From Liopterus haemorrhoidalis (taxonomy: Eukaryota; Arthropoda; Insecta; Coleoptera; Dytiscidae), in contig OZ020613.1 in NCBI GenBank assembly GCA_963971575.1, forward strand, positions 50,028,250 to 50,092,249: a DNA stretch of 64,000 nucleotides. The letters run 5' to 3'. Within the stretch, counting starts at the first letter, position 1. The number at the start of each line of letters is the position of its first letter. Made by a program: the position numbers and the translations under genes. The notes under the pieces are model-generated. The model was not told the DNA's origin. It did no database searches and saw only the letters and a list, made by a program, of their open reading frames with translations. This document shows positions 28,301 through 37,548 of this stretch, piece by piece.

Positions 28301-28634
28301 CGGAGGCGAAACACCCGAACCCCATGATGTCGGAGAGCCAGTCATGATCCGGGCTCATCCTCAATCAGATGCTAAGCGGAATCTACATGCCGGCTTCCAC
28401 CCGAAGTGGCTCGGCCCGTACAACATCCAAGAACTACATTCAGGGCGGGTCTACACCGTCGATAGGAATGGAACTCCCGTCCGTGTTCCAGCCTACGACG
28501 TGAAGCCTGCTCCACGTCCACGTTCACCAGAGGACCAGCCCCGATCACCCCTTTCCACTATTGAAGAGGAACCCCCGCCTGATGACGAGCCAGACGCCCC
28601 GTCACCAACACCAGGCCCCTCTACAAGTGCTTGA
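25392..28634 (+). pseudogene. pol: Pol of element C: protease, RT, RNase H, integrase; two breaks
   Basis: Protease LLDTAAAYNC at about 25496, RT with DLKSGYWQIPV and YLDDIIIF, RNase H with TDASGHGLGA and TDSTALTW, integrase finger (HHDDVGHPGRDETH, CMICAANK), core (VDLMGP, LSDNGPQFTS, NPVERRNQE) and C-terminal GFHPKWLGPY. The frame breaks near 27160, where a short deletion removes a few residues after LLRWA, and again near 28240 just after the integrase core, with the end at 28278-28634 in another frame. The core region deleted in element A is complete here. Confidence 0.9.
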
Positions 28635-28946
28635 CAGCACGCCCCCACTCACCCCCATGGACACTACAGTGCCGACCCCTCTCCCATGTGAGTGAAAAAC
28701 ATTTTAAAAATGCCCCAAAGACAATTACATTTTAAAAATCATAGTGAAAAAGACACTTTTAAAATTTAAAAAACATTCCCTAAAAGACTTTATTTAAAAA
28801 GACACAAGTGAAGTGAACTTTGACATTATTCACGAACACTATTATTACATATTGTTGTGCACTGTTGCACTTATATTATTTTTTGTATTGTATTTAGTTT
28901 TAAGCGATGCTCGGTTACGGGTCACGACGATGGAAAAATATCTCGA
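28635..28946 (+). other. Non-coding stretch of element C
   Basis: AT-rich, with repeated AAAGACA(C/T)TTTAAAA-like words between 28720 and 28810. No ORF or envelope gene seen. Confidence 0.6.
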
Positions 28947-28957
28947 CGGGGAGGAAT
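28947..28957 (+). other. Polypurine tract of element C
   Basis: CGGGGAGGAAT directly before the 3' LTR. Confidence 0.8.
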
Positions 28958-29300
28958 TGTTACCGCAGATATCTCGCGATCGGGTGGCAATCCCACACTC
29001 GCTGCCAGGCAGGTGTTCCCGCCTCCAGTATATTATTCCTAATTTCAACGGGACAACGGCAACATCCTGGCTGGTCGCCGAGGGAAGGCATCCAGGGAAA
29101 AACATGTCACGAGACGGGCGCTCCTTCGTCGCCGGCTCATCCCTGTAGATGTCACTAAACCGTATGCTACCGTCCCACGGAGCTACCAGCGCTACCTACT
29201 GCGCCATGGCGATCCCCGGGATCGGTGTTTCACGCCGCTAACGCCGCCACCATCACCGAGGCGTCTATCATCGATAGCTACCGCCCCCGCTCATCGGAAC
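28958..29300 (+). repeat. 3' LTR of element C, promoter deleted and truncated
   Basis: The first 31 bases match the 5' LTR, then about 480 bp including TATA box and 34-bp repeats are missing, and the match resumes at CACACTCGCTGCCAGG. It stops inside the LTR ORF at the LINE junction. The LTR ORF part (DPRDRCFTPLTPPPSPRR) is still readable. Confidence 0.88.
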
Positions 29301-29695
29301 GTTAGTTAGTTAGTTAGTTGAAATTTTTGGCGCACAGCAACAAAGGCTATTTGCGCCTAACGCAGCCCATCTAAATGACTAGACTATATATTAAAAATAA
29401 AAATTTAGACAATAAATAAATAAATAAATAAATAAAATCATTAAAAATACGCATACTCAATAAAAGAAGTCTTGCACTGACAAACACAAATAAATAATAT
29501 AAAAAGTCTGTTCGAAAATTTGAACAGACTCAGGGTGATGGTAAGAGGCTGTAAAGGGACCAATTACCATCGAATATCACAGTCAATAAATAGAAACACA
29601 TTAAAATAAGGTGCAAGACTTCACACATAAAACAGTAAGTTCGATTCTCTCAGGAAGAGTATCAGCCTGTCCATGAGTACTCTGTCGTCACCTAA
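29301..29695 (-). mobile_element. I-like LINE 3' end fragment (395 bp)
   Basis: On the minus strand it ends in a (CTAA)n tail and contains the 3' UTR hairpin and the last codons of ORF2. It is 5'-truncated at CACCTAA, where a second LINE tail begins at once. A clean target duplication is not visible. Confidence 0.88.
29505..29530 (-). other. LINE 3' UTR hairpin
   Basis: Perfect 9-bp stem AGTCTGTTC / GAACAGACT with an 8-base loop, unchanged in the other copies at 29910, 50582 and 60316. Possibly the RNA mark bound by the LINE reverse transcriptase. Confidence 0.6.
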
Positions 29696-30025
29696 GTTAG
29701 TTAGTTGGTTAGTTAGTTGAAATTTTTTGGCGCACAGCAACAAAGGCTATTTGCGCCTAACGCAGCCCATCTAAATGACTAGACTATATATTAAAAAATA
29801 AAAATTTAGACAATAAATAAATAAATAAATAAATAAATAAAATCATTAAAAATACGCATACTCAATAAAAGAAGTCTTGCACTGACAAACACAAATAAAT
29901 AATATAAAAAGTCTGTTCGAAAATTTGAACAGACTCAGGGTGATGGTAAGAGGCTGTAAAGGGGCCAATTACCATCGTATATCACAGTCAATAACTAGAA
30001 ACACATTAAAATAAGGTGCAAGACT

Positions 30026-33000
30026 TCACACATAAAACAATAAGTTCGATTCTCTCAGGAAGAGTATCAGCCTGTCCATGAGTACCCTGTCGTCACCTAA
30101 AGCAACTGACAGGTCATAGCACAGGCCTAACCTCTCCCTGACATCCTCGAACTGTACACATTCGGTTAAAATGTGTAACACAGACAAATCTGTGTTACAC
30201 GTCTCACAGACAGGGGACTCTTCACCTCGAAGGAGGTGTCCATGGGTCCACCAACAGTGACCTATACGAAGGCGTGTGATGGCGGTTTCCTCCCTGCGGT
30301 TAATCCTGCAGGAAGAACCCCATGGTTTAACGTCTCCCTTAATCTGTCGTAACTTAACGTTCTGTGTGCGGCTCCACTCATGTTGCCACATGTCTAAAAC
30401 CAGATGTGTCAGATGACTCTTTGCGTCATCTGGAAAAACGAAACTCACATCAATCATAGGTCTGCGAGAGGCGGCTTTTGCAGCTGCATCTGCCGCTTCG
30501 TTGCCTTTAATACCAACATGTCCCGGTATCCAAAACAGCTCTACCCTCACATTCTGAGCATTCAGGTTGTGGAGTAGCAACCGGATCTTTAGTACAAGAG
30601 GATGCACTGGATCTGGATCTTGGATACTGTTCAGAGAGCTCAGCGAGTCCGTCAAGATAACACTTGACCGACTTTGCTCTGACGAAACAAAACACAGGGC
30701 CTTGAAAATAGCGTACAGCTCAGCAGTGTACACACTCGTTATGGAGTGCAGACGGTACTGAAACTGTTGGCGTGGATTCAAAACAACGAACGCACACCCA
30801 ACCCTGGTTCCGGATTTTGATCCGTCAGTAAAAATGACAGTATCCTCGAACCTAGGGACCAGTGTTCTTTGTAACTCATGTTGGTATTCGATAGGCAACG
30901 TAGTATCTTTATCAAACCTAGTTAATGTGAGGTTCACAAGTGGACGCGGTAGCGTCCATGGTGGAACAGCACACAAAACGAAACTTGCCATTTCAGGCAT
31001 ATTAAAATCAATATCGCCCAAAATGTCGAAAGTCCTCAGACCAAAAGGCCTATTGGCTCTTGGTTTTCTGTCATATATTTCTGTATGCCTATTTTGTAGA
31101 ATAGGGTCATACGCGGGATGATCTGGCTTGGCACTGAGTGCAGCCATATACCGCAAGGATAGAATTTTACGACGATTGTGCAGTGACGGTTCGCCTGCTT
31201 CACACAGCAGACTTAGTATTGGACTGGTGCGAAATGCACCTGTGGCCAATCTAACCCCAGTGTGATGTACAGTGTCAAGAATTCTTATCTCTTGGTGTTT
31301 AGCTGACCCATAAGCTAGACATCCATAGTCCAGCTTAGAGCGCACTAGAGAACGATATAAACGCAACATGACAGTGCGGTCTGCACCCCATGTCTTGTGA
31401 CTGAGGACCCGCAACAAATTGAGCGACTTTTGGCATTTTTTCTTGACGGACAAAAAATGTGCCCGCCAAGATAGACGGCTATCGAACACGAGACCCAGAA
31501 ATCTGGCAGTATCGGCAAATGGTAACTGTGCTCCATTTAGTGTGAGTGTAGGATTGGGATGTACACCCCTTTTCCTACTAAAATGGACACATACAGTTTT
31601 GCTGGTCGAGAATTTAAAGCCATTTTCGGTTGCCCATGTATCGAGACGATTGATAGTCAGCTGAAGCTGACGTTCGATTGTACTAGTCTTTTGTCCGGCG
31701 ACAAAGATACCAATGTCGTCGACAAATATCGAACTCTGTACAGGTAATCGAATACATGAAGCTGCACCGTTAATGGCAATTAAAAATAGCGTAACGCTCA
31801 GTATGGAGCCCTGTGGGACCCCATTGTCCAGTGCGAACATTTGTGACAAGGTATTTCCGATCCGCACCCTGAAGCGCCGGTTCGACATGAAGTCTTTTAT
31901 AAAGAACATCAAGCGTCCCCGGAGACCCCAGGAATGCAGAGTGCGGAGAATACCATAAATCCATGCAGTGTCATAGGCTTTCTCAATATCGAAAAACACA
32001 GCTACCAGGTGTTTGTTTTCAACGAAAGCATTCCTGATAGCTGTCTCTAGTCTGACCAGATGATCTGCTGTTGAGCGGTGACGGCGAAAGCCGTCAACAC
32101 TGTGTGTTGGCCAGCAAGTCGTTTGATTCTAAAAACCAAATCAGACGCTTGCTGATCATTCGCTCCATGAGCTTGCAGAGACAACTGGTCAGTGATATTG
32201 GTCTATAGCTAGAGGGCAAGTGTTTATCTTTCCCGACTTTGGGGATAGGAATTATATGAGATTCCTTCCACTTGGTCGGGCACTTGCCCTCAGTCCATAT
32301 CCTGTTATAGACATTCAAAAGCCTAGACTTAGATGGTTCCGGAAGATTTCGGATCATACGATAATGTATCGCATCTGGACCAGGAGAGCTATCCTTACAC
32401 TTTGACATCGCGCTATCTAGCTCTTCACGAGAGAAAAGCAGGTTGTATACCTCGTCATTCCTAGAAAAGAAATTTAGAGGTATAGATTCGAGGCCTGCTT
32501 TACGAGTTAGAAACTCGGGTGAATAATGTTCAGAGCTAGAATTGAACGCAAAATTAGATGCCAAAGTGTTAGCAATTTCGACCGCTGAGGTAACTACGTT
32601 ACCATTTACCGATAGACCAGCAATGGCTGTAGCTGTATTTAGACCGGATATTTTCCGGACCTTCTCCCAAACTTTGGCCACTGGAGTGGCAACTGTAACG
32701 GTGCATACGTATTTGCGCCATGATTCGCGCTTGCTTTCTTTCACAATCCTCTTAGCACGAGCTTTCGCTCGTTGGAAGGCTATCATGTTTGTCTCTGTTG
32801 GACAACGACGGAATGTATTAAAGAGGTGTCTCCTTTCACGTAGCGCCAAGTCGCATTCCTCGTTCCACCAGGGAACGGGAACTCGACGGGGCTGAGTGGA
32901 TGACAGCGGTATGCTGCTTTCAGCCGCGCTCGTGATGGAATCCGTGAAATGATTCACCTCTTCGTCTACGCTCAAGTTCGGAATATCCTCGTGAGAGAAT

Positions 33001-33725
33001 GATTCTGCGAACTTGGTCCAATCTGCTTTCCGAAGAACCCACTGTGGCCAGCGGGATTCGGTAACAGTATTGAACAGAGGCCTTAAGAAGATTGGAAAGT
33101 GATCACTACCGCACAGGTCGTGATGCACGTCCCATTTGAACAACGGAGCGATGGCTCCTGAAACGACGCTAAGATCTATGGCACTGAATGTACCCGTTGC
33201 TGCACAGAAGTGCGTGGGTCTGCCGTCGTTCAAAAAGCTCAAACTCAAATCGTTCAACATATTCTCCAGGTGACGTCCCCGTCGATCGTTCCGCACCGAT
33301 CCCCAACATACATTGTAGGCGTTAAAATCGCCTAGTAGTATGAAAGGTGGTGGGAGTTGATCGATGATGTTCACGACATCTCGGATGTCAGTTCGAACAC
33401 CAGGGGGAAGGTAGATAGAACAAATCGTCACCTGGAGGGGAAGTGCAACACGAACTGCTACGACCTGCAACTCAGTGTCAATGTCTACAGGATCGTGGTA
33501 CAATGTGTCTCTAACGAGAATTGCCACGCCGTCACATGCTCTTGCCCCCGTAAGGAAATCCGTGCGAAACACGGAGTATCCTCGAGGAGAGAATGTGTCG
33601 GTTTCCGTGAAATTTGTTTCCTGCAGACAAACACACGAAGGCGCTAAATTGGAGAGTAACAGTCGCAGTTCTTCGTAGCGCTGATATACACCGTTACAGT
33701 TCCACTGGATTAGTGGACCAGTCAT
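30026..33725 (-). pseudogene. LINE ORF2: endonuclease, RT, RNase H; one 4-base insertion
   Basis: From ATG 33725. Endonuclease (QETNF, LGDFNAYNVCWGS, GSDHFPI), RT (SSYRPISLTSCLCKLMERM, VFFDIEKAYDT, FVDDIGIF with V in place of A in the usual FADD/YADD box), RNase H (IFTDGSKSG, AELYAI, LTDSLSSLNS, GNEAADAAAKAA) and a CETC..H..C motif near the C terminus. Near 32091-32096 four extra bases produce a stop right after ANTQC; the rest (31999-30026) continues in another frame. Copy 1 at 1-2579 lacks this insertion. The enzyme is therefore split here between endonuclease/palm start and the RT active site. Confidence 0.92.
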
Positions 33726-35107
33726 TTTTGTTTAGGGGAGTTACCCCGCAACCTAATGATCTTTGGTTTACCCTTAGGTTGCGGGTCAACAGCCATTTTC
33801 TCGGCCACGGTTTCACTTGTTTGTCCAGGTGCCTTGGTGGACACACTGGACTCTCTTTTGGATGGTTTGGCTCTCACTGGTATCCATTGAGAGCCAACAG
33901 TTCCCTTATCAGTCTCCGATACTGGAGTGGTTGATGAGGGTTTGGCAGAAGCGACTACACTCTGGTCGCTTCTTGTTTTTGGAGAAGTTTGTGGAGACTT
34001 CTCCTTAGGTGGTGGGGAGAACTGAGATGGTGTGCGTTCTCCTTTGGATTGGGGGGGTTTATTCAGACCCGATCCCCCAGGTTGTGGGGTCTGAATTTTG
34101 GTCTCTGGGACCGATTCCAACACCTTTTCATTGCTTGCCGCAACTTCACTAGACACAACGATCGATGATGTCGTAAGGGTCGGACGGGACATTGTCTCCG
34201 TCTGAGTTTGAACACTTGTCATTTTCTTTGCTGCTACTTGCGCGAAGGATTTCACGAATGTAGCTGGCGCACTCTCCTTATACTTCTTCTTAGCGTCGAA
34301 ATATGGTATTCTGTCAAGCGTCTTGATGACCTGAACTGCTTTCTCTTCCAAGTACGTTGGGCAGTGGCGTGAAGTTGATGCGTGCGCACCTTTACAATTC
34401 ACACAGAAGGCCGCGTTTGGGCAGGACTCAACGTCATGCTGGTCCTGTCCGCAGTGTGCACATATGGACTGCCTGCCACAACGACTAGAAGTATGACCGT
34501 ATCGCTGGCACTTATAGCATCGCATCGGGTTGGGATAGTAGGGCCGAACGTTACACACGTTGTACCCCACCTTTACCGATGCTGGACACCTAGTACCAGC
34601 GAAGGATACTACCATTGATATTGACGGCTTACCATTACGAGGTTTAAGTTTCCTGCATTCAGTGACACCTTGCGGTGCCATTTCCTGCACGAACTCCTCC
34701 TCCGTAACGTAAGCCAGGTCACGGTCTGTAACGACGCCTTTTGTGGTATTAAGGGCTTTGTGAGGTTGCACTGAAATACGATGTGCACCAAACACCTCGC
34801 ATTTCCTTAGCGTCATCGAAGCCTCTGTCTCTGCTTCAATTAAGAGTGTACCGTCCGACATCTTACGTACTGTCTTTATTCCATTAGGACATATTGTTCT
34901 CATCGTTCGGGCGACTAAGAAAGGTGACATCTCCTTAAAAGATCCACCTTCCTCTTCAACCTTCACGACAAGAAATCTAGGAACGGGCGCACAGTACTCA
35001 ACCTTCTTGGCAGAAGGCCTTACACATCCCTCATCGGATGACTGAGCATCACGACGAGGTCTCTTGTTTGATTTTTTACGGAGTTTACTCTCACTTTTGG
35101 CGGAATT
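33722..35107 (-). CDS. LINE ORF1: zinc-knuckle RNA-binding protein
   Basis: Open frame ending in a stop that overlaps the ORF2 start as ATGA (33725-33722). It begins after a TAA at 35110-35108; the nearest in-frame ATG (35140) is ten codons before that stop, and no other ATG lies before residue ~50, so this copy may carry a nonsense mutation near its start. Basic N-terminus (KKSNKRPRRD), a domain with SDGTLLIEAETEAS and YVTEEEFVQEM, three CCHC knuckles (CYKCQRYGHTSSRC, CAHCGQDQHDVESC, CVNCKGAHASTSRHC), and a Ser/Pro/Thr/Lys-rich tail ending GNSPKQK. Coats LINE RNA. A homologous piece sits at 40350-41020. Confidence 0.85.
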   Translation of the reverse strand, partial: NSAKSESKLRKKSNKRPRRDAQSSDEGCVRPSAKKVEYCAPVPRFLVVKVEEEGGSFKEMSPFLVARTMRTICPNGIKTVRKMSDGTLLIEAETEASMTLRKCEVFGAHRISVQPHKALNTTKGVVTDRDLAYVTEEEFVQEMAPQGVTECRKLKPRNGKPSISMVVSFAGTRCPASVKVGYNVCNVRPYYPNPMRCYKCQRYGHTSSRCGRQSICAHCGQDQHDVESCPNAAFCVNCKGAHASTSRHCPTYLEEKAVQVIKTLDRIPYFDAKKKYKESAPATFVKSFAQVAAKKMTSVQTQTETMSRPTLTTSSIVVSSEVAASNEKVLESVPETKIQTPQPGGSGLNKPPQSKGERTPSQFSPPPKEKSPQTSPKTRSDQSVVASAKPSSTTPVSETDKGTVGSQWIPVRAKPSKRESSVSTKAPGQTSETVAEKMAVDPQPKGKPKIIRLRGNSPKQK

Positions 35108-35680
35108 TTAAGAATTTGTATCCCTCCGGGTAGTCGCCATACCCGTATACTAAGTTTCATCACCCTGCCATGCCCACCCACCAGGGAGCCCCACACAGGG
35201 GACGTTGGCCGCAAACCGGCTCATTGCGCCAGACATGTCAGGATGATATAGCATCGGAGGAAGTAGTCACGGGCTGCTCGACCCGCTCGAGAACCAGTAG
35301 TAGCCAACTCTGGAACCGGGCGAGCTGCATCCGCTCCCACAGACCCCCGAATACTTGTCTAGTGGCACGGCATTACCCCGGCATCCACGATCCAGTAGTG
35401 GAGCCACTCTATTCATGAACCGTGACACCAGCCGATTGACTGAGCTGACCAGACTCAGCCTCCCGTTTTACCGAATCCGAGGCCAAAGAAGGCGTGTTGG
35501 GATCGTACTGTCCGCGGGCAGCAGTCTCCCTCAACCGACCAGGACCCTCTTCTCCAGCGTTACGGGTCTCCACGCACGGCAAACACGTGGGTAGGAATTT
35601 AAGTGGGAGATCAAAGAGACAACAGATAAGCCTATTCCCACAATCGGCTTCTCTGAACTGTCTCCTCCCAAATGATATGT

Positions 35681-35838
35681 GATTCAGGGTACGTGGGATC
35701 ATCAGGCCCAAAAGCTCTATATGGTCAGGTGATGCGACCATTATGAACTTCCCTTGCGTGATTGAGGGTACGCGGGATCATCAGGCCCGAAAGCTCTACA
35801 AATGGCTAGGTGTTATGGCCATTATGAACTTCCCCTGC
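35681..35838 (-). repeat. Two 79-bp monomers at the LINE 5' end
   Basis: Units 35681-35759 and 35760-35838 share AGGGTACG.GGGATCATCAGG, AAAGCTCTA and CATTATGAACTTCCC. Tandem 5' monomers often carry LINE promoters. The 5' UTR between them and ORF1 (35141-35680) is non-coding. Confidence 0.85.
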
Positions 35839-36399
35839 GGGGTCTTCGTAGAACTGTTCGGCGCCGAGACGCCCAAACGGAAGAAGACGCGAAGACACGC
35901 GGCGACACCTATCGCCTCGCCGGCTTCCAACTTCTCCTTTTCCCCTCTCAATCCTCATCTTCAGTCTTTACCTCAGACGTCTCGCAAACGTCTGAGTTTC
36001 TGACTTATTTTCTAATTGTTCAAATCGCTTTTGTTATATTCTATTGTTTTTCATATTTCATTGTCTGTTTTTGTTTATATTTTGTCATTCGTTATTCATG
36101 TCTTTCACTATTGTTTATATTTGTATTTCATTTCCCTATATTTTAATTGCTCAATAAATCTCATCTAACATCAACATGCATTTTATCTTCATCAACACCT
36201 TCGTCATCATTACTTTTCAGAGCGCTTAAGTTTGACCGGTGCTTCACACCGAGCCGCATAGTGGAAGAACCCGCGACTGAGCTAGTTAGGGTAAAGTGCG
36301 CACGAGTGAGGACATCACCGAGACGGTTTTGCACTACCACTGTCTCGTCCTCCTGCGGGTGTACCTGCGGAACTTTTCCGAGGGTTCCCCCCCGTGACA
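35839..36399 (+). repeat. 5' LTR of element D, left part lost
   Basis: Begins at the LINE junction inside the LTR ORF and runs through AATAAA (36153) to the LTR end TGACA. The left part of the LTR is missing, so promoter and flank cannot be seen. Confidence 0.8.
35845..36003 (+). pseudogene. LTR-encoded proline-rich protein, family D, C-terminal end
   Basis: Last 52 codons: FVELFGAETPKRKKTRR, then a Ser/Pro-rich stretch, ending SRKRLSF. It matches the LFG motif and the basic-RL-x-F terminus of families A and C, adding a fourth family. The N-terminal part was lost at the LINE junction. Confidence 0.65.
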
Positions 36400-36484
36400 T
36401 TTTGGCTTCGCAACGTGGGGCTCGCTAGCTTTTGTCAAAGCTGCCCACGATCCAAGTTCGACGCTTGGATAAATTCCGCTCACT

Positions 36485-37548
36485 ATGCCGGCTAAACGCC
36501 AAACTAAGCGTATCTCGAGGATGGAAGACGCCGAGCGTCTCTCCATAAATACATCTTCTAATAATAATTCCCCCGACCAAGATTCGGTCCAACAATTGGC
36601 CATGCTCCTACGAGACGGACTGGCTAAACATTTAGAGTCTCGTTGGCGCCCTTCTTCTTCAATTAAAGCTCCGAAATTTTCCGGGAATCTGAACGAGGAT
36701 CCTGCTCGTTTTCTCGCGAAAATTGAAAAGTATTTTCGCGACATAGGTACCATCAAGGAGGATTTCCTGGAAGATGTTGCGGACAACCTCACTGGGGAGG
36801 CGAGACGCTGGTATGAGCCTCTCGTATGAACATCTCCATGGAGTGGGAAACGTTCAGGAAACGTTTCCTAGACCGTTTCAACGGCCCTGATGCCAAGGCC
36901 CACCTCAACATTACCATGTTGACGGATCCTCAGGGCCCACGTGAACCAGGCAGGGATTTTGTGGCGAGGAAAATGACGCTAGCGCATCGCTGCGCGTCCA
37001 CAGAGACTGATTTGTTGTTAGCGACAATCAGTCTCATGCGACCAGATTTCAGGTTCGCGCTCGCACAACGTACCCTAGCCTCGTTCGATGAGTTGCTCGA
37101 CCTCGTCACTATCCTTGACGAGTCACAACAAGATCATCGACCTGTCGCTCAATCATCACGAGCGTACATCCCGCCGATCGCGCCGTCATCGCAGCGCGCG
37201 CCCGCCTATGTGCCGCAATCCACGCGCACACAATCTAGTCCCTACGTGCCGCCTACCTCGCGCGCACCACCGCAAGCTCCTGCGCCTTTGCGCGCACAAA
37301 CCTATCCTTATGCGCCACCGCCTGTGCGCGCTCAAACATACTCTCCGCCTTCTCAGGCCAAACCTAATTATACCGCTTCGGGGTCGGCAAAACCGCCGTA
37401 CCCTTATCGTTTTTGCCAGGGCGACCACTGGCAAGCCGACTGTCTTATTCCTAAACGGAATACCCCTCCACGAGCTCCTGTCTCGCCCGCCGGCAACAGC
37501 GCTCCACAACCTTCAACATCACAACAACAACCGCCAAAAAACGCGTAG
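36485..37548 (+). pseudogene. gag: Gag of element D, one frameshift
   Basis: ATG 36485 (MPAKRQTKRISRMEDAERLS). Gag domain with GEARRWYEPL, then a one-base shift near 36826 and MEWETFRKRFLDRFNGPDAK in the next frame to the stop at 37548. Long Pro/Ala/Gln linker. The knuckle reads YRFCQGDHWQADC: the first cysteine is a tyrosine, so zinc binding is probably lost. Followed by the slippery heptamer at 37536-37542. Confidence 0.88.
37536..37542 (+). promoter_or_regulatory. -1 frameshift slippery heptamer, gag/pol D
   Basis: A AAA AAC, then GCG and the gag stop TAG, as in A and C. Confidence 0.85.

Larger units (their letters stand above)
22269..29300 (+). mobile_element. Ty3/Gypsy element C, 3' LTR cut by LINE
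   Basis: 5' LTR 22269-24272, primer site, gag, slippery site, pol with integrase, polypurine tract, and the first 343 bp of a rearranged 3' LTR that breaks off at 29300 where LINE sequence starts. CGGAT precedes the 5' LTR. Gag and pol carry several frameshifts, so this copy is dead although every domain is present. Confidence 0.93.
29696..35838 (-). mobile_element. I-like LINE, near full length
   Basis: About 6.1 kb on the minus strand: 5' UTR with two 79-bp monomers, ORF1 with three zinc knuckles, ORF2 with endonuclease, RT, RNase H and a C-terminal C-rich motif, 3' UTR with hairpin and an (AAAT)n tract, and a (CTAA)n tail. The RNase H domain and gag-like ORF1 place it in the I group in the broad sense. 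Left flank is element C, right flank is element D, and no target duplication is seen, so the locus was rearranged. Confidence 0.9.

Noticed and set aside
29301..29320. GTTAGTTAG repeats as telomere sequence
   Set aside because: Insect telomeres are (TTAGG)n; these are (TTAG)n tails of LINE copies with non-telomeric target duplications.
35170..35740. Several 60-110-codon ORFs in the LINE 5' UTR
   Set aside because: Both strands open by chance in GC-rich sequence; no domain.
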